Shown here piece after piece: positions 50,767 to 59,472 of a DNA stretch of 64,000 nucleotides (positions are counted from its first letter, which is position 1; each line of letters opens with the position of its first letter). The notes under the pieces were generated by a model, which saw only the letters and a program-made list of their open reading frames with translations, did no database searches and was not told the DNA's origin. The translations under genes and the position numbers were made by a program. Source of the DNA: Echinicola marina (lineage in GTDB: Bacteria; Bacteroidota; Bacteroidia; Cytophagales; Cyclobacteriaceae); NCBI RefSeq assembly GCF_020463795.1, contig NZ_CP080025.1, positions 1,677,001 to 1,741,000 on the forward strand, in the 5' to 3' direction.

Positions 50767-53649
50767 ATGAAACAAGCGATTACATTTTTAATTATTGGGA
50801 TTTTACTTTCTACGTTTAATTGGCAGGTTGTTGCACAGCAGAATAGGGGTGGCAGAGGACAAGGCACTTCTGCTATGGGACCTTCCAGTATTGCAGGGCA
50901 TGTGCTAGATGCAGAAACCAAGGAGCCTTTGATAGGTGCCAATGTGCGTTTAAAATCAGAGACGGACAGTATTATGGGGGCGGGAGTAACCGATGAGCGA
51001 GGTGATTTTACTATTGTTCGTCCAAGGGTTTCTCGTTTGATCGTGGAAATTTCATACATAGGCTATCTCAAATCGAGTCAAGTGATCGACCAGCGTGGAT
51101 CAGTGGATCTGGGAGAGATCAGTTTGATGGGGAATAGTAATGAACTAGGAGAGGTATTGGTAGAAGGGCAGGTTCCTGTGGGTGAAATGAAAGGTGATAC
51201 TGCTGTTTTCAATGCGGATGCTTTTAAGACCAAGGAAAATGGTTATGCGGAGGACCTGATCAAGAAGATTCCTGGGGTAGTCATAGAAAATGGTAAAATA
51301 CAGGCCCAAGGGGAGGATGTGCAAAAGGTCTTAGTGGATGGCAGGGAGTTCTTTGGGAATGACCCTAATATTGCCTTGAAAAACCTCCCTTCCAATATGA
51401 TAGACCAAGTAGAAATCTTAGACCAAAAATCAGATCAGTCCAGACTCACTGGTTTGGATGATGGCAATTATGCCAAGACCATTAATATCATTACCAAAGG
51501 AAATATGCGTAATGGGTATTTTGGAAGAGTCTATGGAGGATATGGCAATGAGGATAGATATTCAGCAGGAGGAAACATTAATCTCTTTAATGGAGACAAA
51601 AGAATATCCATTATCGGCCTATCCAATAATATTAACCAACAGAATTTTTCCTCCCAAGACCTACTGGGTGTGTCTGGTGGAGCAGGGGGAGGATCGCGGC
51701 GGAGAGGTGGCGGAGGGGGAGATGGTAACTTCCTTACCGGAAATAATAACGGCATTGCCAAGACCAATTCCCTAGGCCTTAACTACAGCGATAAATGGGG
51801 TGATAAAATGAATTTTACAGGTAGTTACTTTTTTAATCATTCGAACAATGGTCTGATTCAAAAAACGAACACGGAAACCGTTATCTCTGAGGATAAAAGG
51901 CAGTATTATCAAGAAGATCTCTTACGTAATACCAAAAATGAAAATCACCGTATCAATGCAAAAATTGAATATGATATAAACGAAAGTAATTCCCTTATCA
52001 TCAGTCCTAGTTTGAGTTGGCAAAACAATAAAATGCTCAGTGATGAGTATGGTTTAAACCTAGATCAGGACTTAGATTCTTTAAGTGCTGCCCAGACAGG
52101 TAATTCACGATTGGCCGATGGTTATAATATTTCCAATAATCTTACTTATCGCTATAAATTTGATAAGCAAGGAAGAACCATAAGTACCAATATTTATACA
52201 GGGTTCAATAAAAGGGATCAAGTTACAGACTTGTTGATGGCCAATCGCGATTTTGTTAGGAGTTCAGTGGATACGGTCATTCAGCAAAGTAATGCCCTTT
52301 CTGATGGCTTCAATTATAGGGCAAATATTACCTATACTGAACCACTCAGTGAAAAGTCCATCATGTCCTTTGATTATCAGATAGGCAATAACAAAAGTGC
52401 AGCTGATCAAAAAACCTTTGTTTTAATGCAGGAACAGAATTTGATGGTCTTGGATACAGCCTTGAGCAATGAATTTGACAATAAGTTTACCACCCAAAAA
52501 GCAGGCGTCGGGTATCGCTTTAGTGATAATGGCCTTAATGTCAACTTCAATGTGGATTACCAAAATGCTCAGTTGAACAATCATGCGTTTTTTCCCGAGG
52601 AGGCGACTTTTAAAAGAAGTTTTAATAATGTTTTGCCCAACGCGAGCATCATGTATCGGGACAGGGAAAGTGGTAAAAATATCCGTTTTCGCTACAGAAC
52701 CAGTACCAATGAGCCCAGCGTCAATCAATTACAAAATGTGATCAATAATAATAATCCATTGCAGCTGAGTGTAGGAAATCCCAATCTGGGACAGAGTTAT
52801 AACCATAATTTCTTTATGAACTATGGAAAGTTTGACATGGAAAGGTCCAAGACCATGTTTTTGTTTGCAACGGGTTCATTTACCAACAACTATATAGGGA
52901 CACACACTTATGTAGCAGAAAATGATACCTTGATCAATGGGGAGGTGCTTCTAAGAAAAGGAGGACAGATCACCCAACCTGTTAATTTGAGTGGCAACTG
53001 GAATGCAAGGCTGTTTTTTAATTATGGTACTCCTTTAGAAAAATTGAAATCTAATTTGAACCTAAATTCCAGTGTGAGCTATAATAGAACTCCTGGAATG
53101 ATCAATAATGAAGTGAATTATAATAATAATATTGGTCTGACTCAGCGTTTGTCCTTGACGAGTAATATTTCAAAAGACATCGATTTTACGGTTTCTACTG
53201 CGACGACCTACAATATTGTCAAAAGCAGTTTGCAAAGTAACCTGGACAATAACTATTATCAGCAAAACTCCAATTTGCAGCTTTATTATTCTCCTAATGA
53301 TGGAAAACTATTCTTTAATACAACTATGGCTAATACCCTTTATACTGGATTGTCAGAAGGCTTTGACCAGAGTATCTGGTTATGGAATATTGAGGGTGGA
53401 TATAGATTTTTGAAGGATAATAAGGGAGAATTGAAACTGACTATTTTCGATATTTTGGGTCAAAATCAAAGTGTAAACAGGTCAGTTTCTGATGTGACCG
53501 TTTCAGATGTTTATTCCAATGTTTTGACCAGTTATGGCTTAGTGACTTTTACCTATATCATTGGTAAGTTCAAAAAGTCTGATGAAGATGAAAGAGGAGG
53601 CGGATTCAGGAGGTTTGGTCCTCCTCCTGGTGGGGCCAGAAGCTGGTAA
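50767..53649 (+). CDS. Outer-membrane beta-barrel protein, TonB-dependent-receptor-like
   Basis: A 960-residue outer-membrane protein. After a signal peptide (about residues 1-24, ending VVAQQ) come a carboxypeptidase-regulatory-like domain (about 38-120; IAGHVLDAETKEPLIGANV), a plug-like segment (about 125-230; AEDLIKKIPGVVIENGKIQAQGEDVQKV) and a large barrel of the OMP_b-brl_3 type ending in a glycine/proline-rich tail. A glycine-arginine-rich loop near residue 310 is notable. No SusD-like partner is encoded next to it, so it is probably not a polysaccharide-utilisation receptor; substrate unknown. Confidence 0.9.
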   Translation: MKQAITFLIIGILLSTFNWQVVAQQNRGGRGQGTSAMGPSSIAGHVLDAETKEPLIGANVRLKSETDSIMGAGVTDERGDFTIVRPRVSRLIVEISYIGYLKSSQVIDQRGSVDLGEISLMGNSNELGEVLVEGQVPVGEMKGDTAVFNADAFKTKENGYAEDLIKKIPGVVIENGKIQAQGEDVQKVLVDGREFFGNDPNIALKNLPSNMIDQVEILDQKSDQSRLTGLDDGNYAKTINIITKGNMRNGYFGRVYGGYGNEDRYSAGGNINLFNGDKRISIIGLSNNINQQNFSSQDLLGVSGGAGGGSRRRGGGGGDGNFLTGNNNGIAKTNSLGLNYSDKWGDKMNFTGSYFFNHSNNGLIQKTNTETVISEDKRQYYQEDLLRNTKNENHRINAKIEYDINESNSLIISPSLSWQNNKMLSDEYGLNLDQDLDSLSAAQTGNSRLADGYNISNNLTYRYKFDKQGRTISTNIYTGFNKRDQVTDLLMANRDFVRSSVDTVIQQSNALSDGFNYRANITYTEPLSEKSIMSFDYQIGNNKSAADQKTFVLMQEQNLMVLDTALSNEFDNKFTTQKAGVGYRFSDNGLNVNFNVDYQNAQLNNHAFFPEEATFKRSFNNVLPNASIMYRDRESGKNIRFRYRTSTNEPSVNQLQNVINNNNPLQLSVGNPNLGQSYNHNFFMNYGKFDMERSKTMFLFATGSFTNNYIGTHTYVAENDTLINGEVLLRKGGQITQPVNLSGNWNARLFFNYGTPLEKLKSNLNLNSSVSYNRTPGMINNEVNYNNNIGLTQRLSLTSNISKDIDFTVSTATTYNIVKSSLQSNLDNNYYQQNSNLQLYYSPNDGKLFFNTTMANTLYTGLSEGFDQSIWLWNIEGGYRFLKDNKGELKLTIFDILGQNQSVNRSVSDVTVSDVYSNVLTSYGLVTFTYIIGKFKKSDEDERGGGFRRFGPPPGGARSW

Positions 53650-53820
53650 GTGAAGGTATTATAGGTTATAGTTAATTTTTTAGAAATGCAGGATGGATGT
53701 GTCCTGTATTTCTTATATATGTCATGTAGCAGAAAATGGGCCTTTATCCTGCTAAAAAATGCTTGTTATACATATGTTGCTTGATGCTAAACAATTTGCC
53801 TTTGTGCTGGTTTAAGGATT

Positions 53821-54301
53821 ATGCTAAATTATGTAATCATTGGGGCCTCATCTGGAATAGGTAAAGTACTGGTAAAACGATTTCTCAAAAAGGGGAACCA
53901 TGTTTGGGCAAGTTATCAGCAGCATCAGCCTATAGCATTCAATGGTGTAAACGGTTTTTATCTGGATGTACGCGAAGATGATTGGGAAACGGAGGAATTA
54001 ACTGGTGAATTGGAGTCAGGTATTCGGGGCAATTGTTTTGCTGCTTCTTTGACAGATGCACCACTGGGGAGTTTTTTGTTTTCGTCTGAAGAGAAGTGGG
54101 AGGCCAGTGCCAGAAGTCATGCGCGTAGAAGGATAGACAAAGTAGAAGATATTATGTCGATGGCAGCTTTATTACTTTCAGATAAAAGCAGAGTTAGATC
54201 AGTAGGTGGATTTTGCCGGTGAATGGGGAAATGTCTTCGACCAGGAAGTCAGACAGGCTTCGGACCACTTTATTAAAGGAGCTCGGGTTACTTGCATCGT
54301 A
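53821..54301 (+). pseudogene. Decayed short-chain dehydrogenase/reductase gene
   Basis: The first 60 codons encode a normal SDR start (YVIIGASSGIGKVLVKRFLKKG, with the TGxxxGIG-type cofactor loop, then LDVREDDWE). The frame then jumps to the family's C-terminal part (NCFAASLTDAPLGSFLFSSEEK, DIMSMAALLLSDKS), so the middle third, about 100 residues holding the catalytic Ser, Tyr and Lys, is missing. The expected ending (ILPVNGEMSS) is present but in another frame, showing a later frameshift near 54195. Both lesions make an active enzyme impossible. The frame still reads 133 codons to a stop at 54222. Confidence 0.8.
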
Positions 54302-54329
54302 GGGGATAATCAGATCAAAATTTACTTTT

Positions 54330-54830
54330 ATGGATACTATACTGGATTTTCAAAAAAATAAAATCAACTGGCTGAAGTTAGTCATTTGTGTGATTGGGAT
54401 TGTGCTCTTGGGGAGCATTTCTGGCTTCGCCAATATCGGCAATATACAAACCTGGTATGCTGCTTTGGACAAACCGAGTTTTAATCCACCCAATAGTGTA
54501 TTTGGCCCAGTATGGACTACCCTTTACGCCTTGATGGGGGTGAGCCTTTATCGGATTTGGCAGTCTCCAAAAACTGCACAACGGACCAAATCATTGAGGA
54601 TATTTTTTGTTCAGCTCGTGTTGAACTTTTGCTGGAGTTTTATATTCTTTTATTTCCATTTACCAGGTTTTGCGGCCATTGAAATTTTGGTTTTATGGGG
54701 GATGATACTTTGGATGATCCTTAGTTTCCTTAAAATTAATCATTGGGCTGCCTATTTGCAGATTCCCTATTTGCTTTGGGTCAGCTTTGCCAGTGTTTTG
54801 AATATCAGTATTTGGTGGTTAAATAGTTAG
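54330..54830 (+). CDS. TspO/MBR family tryptophan-rich sensory protein
   Basis: A 166-residue membrane protein with five helices and the TspO signatures WYAALDKPSFNPPNSVFGPVWT (aromatic-rich, seen here around residues 34-55) and LRIFFVQLVLNFCWSFIFF. TspO proteins bind porphyrins and act in oxidative or light-related stress. The gene lies between a decayed SDR gene and an SRPBCC gene. Confidence 0.92.
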   Translation: MDTILDFQKNKINWLKLVICVIGIVLLGSISGFANIGNIQTWYAALDKPSFNPPNSVFGPVWTTLYALMGVSLYRIWQSPKTAQRTKSLRIFFVQLVLNFCWSFIFFYFHLPGFAAIEILVLWGMILWMILSFLKINHWAAYLQIPYLLWVSFASVLNISIWWLNS

Positions 54831-54902
54831 GTATGTTTCTGGATGCTCTACCGATACCCGAATAAACTAAGTCTGATCTATGAGGATAAGTACCATTCAA
54901 CG

Positions 54903-54930
54903 GTCTCCCTGAGCGTAGTCGAGGGGAGTG
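54903..54930. repeat. Short REP-like hairpin
   Basis: CTCCC and GGGGAG flank TGAGCGTAGTCGA, giving a small hairpin with the CCTGAGCG-n-AGTCGA core that is recalled as a dispersed intergenic repeat in many bacterial genomes. Confidence 0.5.
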
Positions 54931-55141
54931 TTAAAGAATAAGAAATCGTGGGGTCACATTTTTGTCTATCTGTCGTCAAAAGTAGGTTTGACTTGATAGA
55001 AAATTACAGGCTTAATATGTGGTAAATACCATTTTTGGAAGGTTGTTGCAAGATACTACAAACAATTCCAGACCAGCAAGGTTTAATTCCTGTAGATTTG
55101 GCCTTAGGATTAGACAAATGGAAAATATTCAAAAGATATTC

Positions 55142-55633
55142 ATGGCACACTATCAGTTATTTACCGAACAGAAAATACCCGCCAGCTTGGAGGAAGTCTG
55201 GGACTTTATTTCTTCCCCAGCCAATCTAAAAGTGATCACTCCCGATCATATGGGTTTTGATATTACTTCTAATAAGCTGCCAGAGAAGATGTATCCGGGA
55301 ATGATCATTTCCTATAAGGTCAGCCCGCTTTTGGGTATCAAGATGACTTGGGTAACAGAAATCACCCATGTGGAGGAGAACGTTTTTTTTGTGGATGAGC
55401 AAAGAATTGGTCCCTATGCCATGTGGCACCATCAGCACCGTCTGACTCCCCTGGAAAATGGGGGCGTTTTGATGTCAGATATTGTGACCTATGAACCACC
55501 CATGGGACCACTAGGAGTAATAGCGAATGCTGTTTTTATCAAGAAACAACTGCAGCAGATTTTTGATTATCGCTTCAAGGCGATGGAGCAGAAGTTTGGG
55601 AAATATAAGCTCGAAGTGGCTTCAGAAAGGTAA
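55142..55633 (+). CDS. SRPBCC family protein
   Basis: A 163-residue protein of the START/Bet v1-like superfamily, ligand unknown. The start MAHYQLFTEQKIPASLEEVWDFISSPANL and the middle segment PMGPLGVIANAVFIKKQLQQIFDYR are typical of the group found near photolyase, SDR and TspO genes in Bacteroidota. The frame is open upstream to a GTG at 55019, and a second ATG lies at 55118; ATG at 55142 is chosen because family members begin there. It converges with the marR-type gene. Confidence 0.8.
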   Translation: MAHYQLFTEQKIPASLEEVWDFISSPANLKVITPDHMGFDITSNKLPEKMYPGMIISYKVSPLLGIKMTWVTEITHVEENVFFVDEQRIGPYAMWHHQHRLTPLENGGVLMSDIVTYEPPMGPLGVIANAVFIKKQLQQIFDYRFKAMEQKFGKYKLEVASER

Positions 55634-55675
55634 TATGCATTTTCCTTAACCTTTCAATAGGGATGGACCAGTGAA

Positions 55676-56155
55676 CTATTTTACTTTCAGATCTTTGATG
55701 GAAAGTGTTTTTTTTGCCAAGATATCCACCAATCCAAATAGTGTTTTTTGAAACTCGACCAAATCTTCTTCTTGCATGGCATTATCTTGAAAAGAGGAGG
55801 TGATTTTTTGAGGGATGGAAAGGGCTTCTTCTCTTAGGGATTTTCCAGCTTTACTAAGGGAGATATTTACTGTCCTTTCATCTTCTGCGGAGCGTTTTCT
55901 TTGGATCAGCCCCTTTTGCTCCAATCTTTTTAATAAGGGCGTAAGGGTATTGGATTCTAAATAAAGCCGTTGCCCAATTTCCTTTACACTTAAGGTCTGG
56001 TATTGCCAAAGTACCAATAATACCAGGTACTGTGGATAGGTCAGGTCCATTTTGTCCAGATACGGTCCATAAACCTTGGTGGTAAGGCGGGAGGCAGCAT
56101 AGAGCGGAAAGCATAATTGGTTTTCCAAGTAGAGGGAGGCAGCGTCATCTTTCAT
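55676..56155 (-). CDS. OhrR-type MarR family peroxide-sensing regulator
   Basis: A 159-residue MarR protein. The reactive cysteine of OhrR is present as Cys15 in [14 protein letters not shown], with both hydrogen-bonding tyrosines (Tyr29, Tyr40) at OhrR numbering. The winged helix runs about 45-115 ([32 protein letters not shown], wing [13 protein letters not shown]). OhrR releases DNA when Cys15 is oxidised by organic peroxide. Its start overlaps the glutathione peroxidase gene by 4 bp, and the operon promoter carries a perfect palindrome that is probably its operator. Confidence 0.9.
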   Translation of the reverse strand: MKDDAASLYLENQLCFPLYAASRLTTKVYGPYLDKMDLTYPQYLVLLVLWQYQTLSVKEIGQRLYLESNTLTPLLKRLEQKGLIQRKRSAEDERTVNISLSKAGKSLREEALSIPQKITSSFQDNAMQEEDLVEFQKTLFGLVDILAKKTLSIKDLKVK

Positions 56156-56634
56156 TTTTGCAGGGTCTCTAGGATAATTTTTTCCATTTTTTCCGGAGTG
56201 GTGGTCGGAGAAAATCTTTTTACAGGTTGGCCATTGGCATCAATTAGGAATTTAGTAAAATTCCATTTGATTTTTTTTCCAAGAATAACCCCAGGAAGTT
56301 CGGATTTTAAGAACTTAAAGAGGGGATGGGCATTTTTACCATTGACGTCAATTTTTTCAAACATGGGAAAGCTTACTCCATAATTCAGCTGACAAAACGC
56401 TTGTATTTCGTCTGATGTTCCAGCTTCTTGGTTGGCAAATTGGTTACAGGGAAAACCTAAAATTATCAAGCCTTGGTCCTTATATTGCTGATACAGTTTT
56501 TCCAAACCTTCATATTGAGGCGTGAGGCCACATTTACTTGCTGTATTGACTACCACTACCGTTTTTCCTTTGTAATCGCTCATACTAGCATTTTCTCCAT
56601 TTAGCTTTTGAGCTTCAAAATCATAAAATGTCAT
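56152..56634 (-). CDS. Glutathione peroxidase family protein
   Basis: A 160-residue thiol peroxidase of the GPx family. The peroxidatic cysteine is Cys35 in [12 protein letters not shown], with the catalytic Gln in [11 protein letters not shown] and Trp124-Asn125 in KWNFTKFL. It uses cysteine rather than selenocysteine; bacterial members usually take electrons from thioredoxin. It lies between the DoxX-like gene (3 bp upstream) and the OhrR-type regulator (4-bp overlap), taking the place that Ohr usually occupies. Confidence 0.94.
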   Translation of the reverse strand: MTFYDFEAQKLNGENASMSDYKGKTVVVVNTASKCGLTPQYEGLEKLYQQYKDQGLIILGFPCNQFANQEAGTSDEIQAFCQLNYGVSFPMFEKIDVNGKNAHPLFKFLKSELPGVILGKKIKWNFTKFLIDANGQPVKRFSPTTTPEKMEKIILETLQK

Positions 56635-56637
56635 CTT

Positions 56638-57060
56638 CTATTTCTTTTTTCGGTTTAACAAATATTTTAATGCGCCAGTTGACCAAAGTGCCCAGAGGAT
56701 CAGTACGGGTTGGAAGAAAAGGCGGATCAGCCTTTTTTGATCAGTATCCAAGCCAAATGCATTTATCTCATTGGTATACTGAGAAATGTTTCCTGGAAAT
56801 ATCAAAACATAAAATATGGCCAATACTATACCTACCTTTATCTGGTGCTTCCATAGAAAGATCATGGCCAGGCCAAGAGAAATTTCCACTAATCCTGAGG
56901 AAAGCACCACAAAGTCCATAAATCCCGGATCATTTGGTAACCATCTGGGAACTTGTGCTTGAAATTCTTCCCGTTGGAATGTCAAGTGCCCAATTCCTGC
57001 CAGGGTCATAAAAGATCCCAGAAGGATGCGCATGATTTTTTGAAAGAAGCTTGCTTTCAT
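56638..57060 (-). CDS. DoxX-like family membrane protein
   Basis: A 140-residue four-helix membrane protein; IMRILLGSFMTLAGIGHLTF and PRWLPNDPGFMDFVVLSSGLVEISLGLAMIFL mark the DoxX/MauE-like group. It is the first gene of the operon with the glutathione peroxidase and the OhrR-type regulator, which suggests a part in peroxide or thiol stress at the membrane. No catalytic residues are visible. Confidence 0.85.
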   Translation of the reverse strand: MKASFFQKIMRILLGSFMTLAGIGHLTFQREEFQAQVPRWLPNDPGFMDFVVLSSGLVEISLGLAMIFLWKHQIKVGIVLAIFYVLIFPGNISQYTNEINAFGLDTDQKRLIRLFFQPVLILWALWSTGALKYLLNRKKK

Positions 57061-57075
57061 AATAGTCGTAAAAGA

Positions 57076-57123
57076 TTAAATCGTTCACGATTTAAAGGTA
57101 GTGAGATTATCATAACTTTCAAA
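57076..57123 (-). promoter_or_regulatory. Operon promoter with overlapping palindromic operator
   Basis: On the minus strand TTTG (57123-57120) and TACCTTTA (57100-57093) are 19 bp apart. The perfect 20-bp palindrome TTAAATCGTTCACGATTTAA (57076-57095) covers the end of the -7 box and the expected transcription start, 15 bp before the DoxX-like ATG. This is the classic place for a MarR-type repressor. Confidence 0.65.
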
Positions 57124-57161
57124 GTTACCTGCTTGGATTTCTTTGTTTTAGTTAATTAGGC

Positions 57162-57815
57162 TCACTGTCGATCATAGAGAAAATCACTGTTGTCCTTGGG
57201 AATATATTTTCCCGAAAGGTAACGTTTCATCCTTTGGACTCTTAGATCATTGGCTTCTCTTTTATTGATGAAGTGAAAGGCATTTGGGGCACGAATCATG
57301 GCTATTAAAGCAAGATATTCATCATGGCTTAACTCTCTGAAAGGTTTGTCAAAGTAAAACTCCGCTGCATTTGCAAATCCATAGATTGCCGTTCTATTTC
57401 CCTGGCCCATATAAGCATGGTTGATAAATAGCTTTAGTATGGTGTCTTTTGGCGTTAAGGGGTCAAATGCATATCTAGCAATTAAACTCTGTTTGATTTT
57501 TGCTATTCCTGGCTTAAACCTTTCAAAATAAAAAAGCTTTACCAAACCTTGGCTTATCGTGGTAACTCCAGCTCCTGGAGTACTGATGTCAAAGCCCTTA
57601 TGATGATAAAAGTTGGGATCTTGTATTTTTAGGAGTTCGTCCAACTGTTTCTTTGTTAGATCTGATAATTCCAGTTTTATTTGGTCTGGACTTAAAGCAT
57701 GGTGAAGGATCTCCGGGGTTTTTGCTCGGGCATTCATTACGATAATGAAATAGTAGGTGAAAATAAGGCTTAATAGTATACCTAATGAGAGCAGGCCAAT
57801 TTTTATTTTTTTCAT
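57162..57815 (-). CDS. GT51 peptidoglycan-glycosyltransferase-like protein lacking both catalytic glutamates
   Basis: A 217-residue protein with one N-terminal membrane helix (about residues 6-27) and a fold matching the five motifs of family 51 glycosyltransferases: IQDPNFYHHKGFD (motif 1), AGVTTISQGLVK (2), IAKIKQSLIARYAF (3), LFINHAYMGQ followed by YGFANAAEFYFDKP (4) and LIAMIRAPNAFHF (5). The motif 1 Glu-Asp pair is Gln65-Asp66 and the motif 3 glutamate is Gln109, both codons being clear (CAA and CAG). It may be inactive or act as a binding or regulatory protein. ATG at 57815 is preferred to a TTG 21 bp upstream. Confidence 0.78.
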   Translation of the reverse strand: MKKIKIGLLSLGILLSLIFTYYFIIVMNARAKTPEILHHALSPDQIKLELSDLTKKQLDELLKIQDPNFYHHKGFDISTPGAGVTTISQGLVKLFYFERFKPGIAKIKQSLIARYAFDPLTPKDTILKLFINHAYMGQGNRTAIYGFANAAEFYFDKPFRELSHDEYLALIAMIRAPNAFHFINKREANDLRVQRMKRYLSGKYIPKDNSDFLYDRQ

Positions 57816-57912
57816 TATAGTGTATAGGTGCTTCAATTTAAGCTGTTTCCAAAAGTGTGCCTGTTTTGAGGCTTTTGATAATATTTTGAAATGATCTCAT
57901 ACACTTCTTGAT

Positions 57913-59460
57913 TTATTCAATACGTTGGATATCGAGGTCTTGAAAATCAAAGCTGAAATCTATATCTGGTGAAATGCCTTCCATTTTTATGCTTTTAGCC
58001 TTTCCTGTTTTATCTAATGAAAATGTAATGAGAGCATCTGCATTCAGATCTTGATATTCCCATTTGACCGCAAAGGTGTTTTCTTTATAGTATTGCAAGT
58101 GTCCATTAAGTTTTGGTGATCTATGTGATTTGATCCAAAGCTTGCCTTTATTATTGAATACTTGGATTTTTCCAAACCACTTATCTTCGTATAGCCCTAT
58201 GATTTGCTCAGGACTTAAATTTTCGTTTTTCGCAGCAGCTACGGTTTCCCAAACTTCTTGGACAATTTTTTCAGTTTCGTCACTCTTCTTATTTTGTCCT
58301 TCATGTATTTTATTCACCCAGTTATTGTCTGGTATACCAAGGTAATTATCCAAAATTGTAAAGGAAATAGGCTCTACACTTATAGCGCTATTTGATAAGA
58401 CCACTATACCTAAATTAACATCTGGGACAAGGATGGTCTGTGTGCTAATTCCTGGAAGTCCTCCACTATGATGTGCTATAAAATGTCCATTTATATCATT
58501 TAAAACCCAGCCAAGTCCATAACCATCAAAATTGACAAAATAAGGCTCATTGGGCTGAGTGATGTTGGATATATAAGGTTTCCACATTTCCCTTTGCCTC
58601 TTTTCCGTAAACAATTGTTTTTCCAGATTACTGCCGAATCTGCCTTTATTTAGTTGTAAGAGCATCCACTGGCAGAAGTCGTCTGCATTGGAGAAGATTC
58701 CCCCTGCGGCGCCATTTCCAGTTCGTTTAAAATTTTCTATTGGATGGAGTGTAGAAGCCTTTTTTATATGAGGAGCTGCAAGGTTGCTTTTGTCCTGAAT
58801 ATTGGCAATAGATGAAAAAGAATTGTCCATTCCTAGTGGTATTAAAATATTGGTCTGAACAAAATCTTCCCAGGACTGCCCACTTACTCTTTTGATCAAT
58901 TCACCAGCTACTATATAAAGTAAATTATCATAATCATATTGAGTCCTGAAAGCTGATACTGGTTTGAAATATTGAAAACTAGAAAGAATATCATTAATGG
59001 TGAAATCATTTTCATCTGGGATAAACATCAGATCACCTGCTCCTAGACCCAGTCCGCTTCGATGGGTCAGTAGATCTTCAATAATGAAGTTCTCACGGAC
59101 ATAATCATTATACATCGTGAATTCAGGAATATAATCTATGACCCTGTCTTTCCAGGAAATTTTTCCTTGATCCACCAGAATGGCCAAAGCAGTAGTGGTA
59201 AAGGCTTTGGAAACCGATGCTAAGGCGAACTGAGTGTGTTGGTCTACTTCCTTTTTGGTGTCTAAGGAACTAAAGCCATAGCCTTTTGCATGTACGATTT
59301 TTCCATCCTTTACTATCCCCACCGCTACTCCAGGGATATTGAGTTTGGATCTGGCATCTTCCACAAGTTGATCGATCTCATCGGAGGTCAACTGGGCAAA
59401 AGCCAGATTCGAGTAAAAAATGGTAAATGCCAAAAGAATTACTGCTATTGTCCTTTGCAT
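57913..59460 (-). CDS. Secreted class C beta-lactamase-like serine hydrolase
   Basis: A 515-residue exported protein. A signal peptide ends near residue 22 (LAFAQ). The serine hydrolase domain (about 25-370) has the SxxK motif Ser82-V-S-Lys85, the Tyr177-D-Asn179 motif and HHSGGLPG in place of KTG. The C-terminal 130 residues are a DUF3471-like beta domain. Such proteins are D-amino-acid peptidases or esterases more often than resistance enzymes. It lies 12 bp after the S41 peptidase gene in a five-gene run. Confidence 0.9.
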   Translation of the reverse strand: MQRTIAVILLAFTIFYSNLAFAQLTSDEIDQLVEDARSKLNIPGVAVGIVKDGKIVHAKGYGFSSLDTKKEVDQHTQFALASVSKAFTTTALAILVDQGKISWKDRVIDYIPEFTMYNDYVRENFIIEDLLTHRSGLGLGAGDLMFIPDENDFTINDILSSFQYFKPVSAFRTQYDYDNLLYIVAGELIKRVSGQSWEDFVQTNILIPLGMDNSFSSIANIQDKSNLAAPHIKKASTLHPIENFKRTGNGAAGGIFSNADDFCQWMLLQLNKGRFGSNLEKQLFTEKRQREMWKPYISNITQPNEPYFVNFDGYGLGWVLNDINGHFIAHHSGGLPGISTQTILVPDVNLGIVVLSNSAISVEPISFTILDNYLGIPDNNWVNKIHEGQNKKSDETEKIVQEVWETVAAAKNENLSPEQIIGLYEDKWFGKIQVFNNKGKLWIKSHRSPKLNGHLQYYKENTFAVKWEYQDLNADALITFSLDKTGKAKSIKMEGISPDIDFSFDFQDLDIQRIE

Positions 59461-59472
59461 ATTATTATGGTT

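Noticed and set aside
54224-54360. Plus-strand frame after the SDR pseudogene (AGEWGNVFDQEVRQAS...)
   Set aside because: It follows a stop codon, overlaps the tspO start in another frame and matches no family; the other frame reading ILPVNGEMSS better explains the region as the SDR end.
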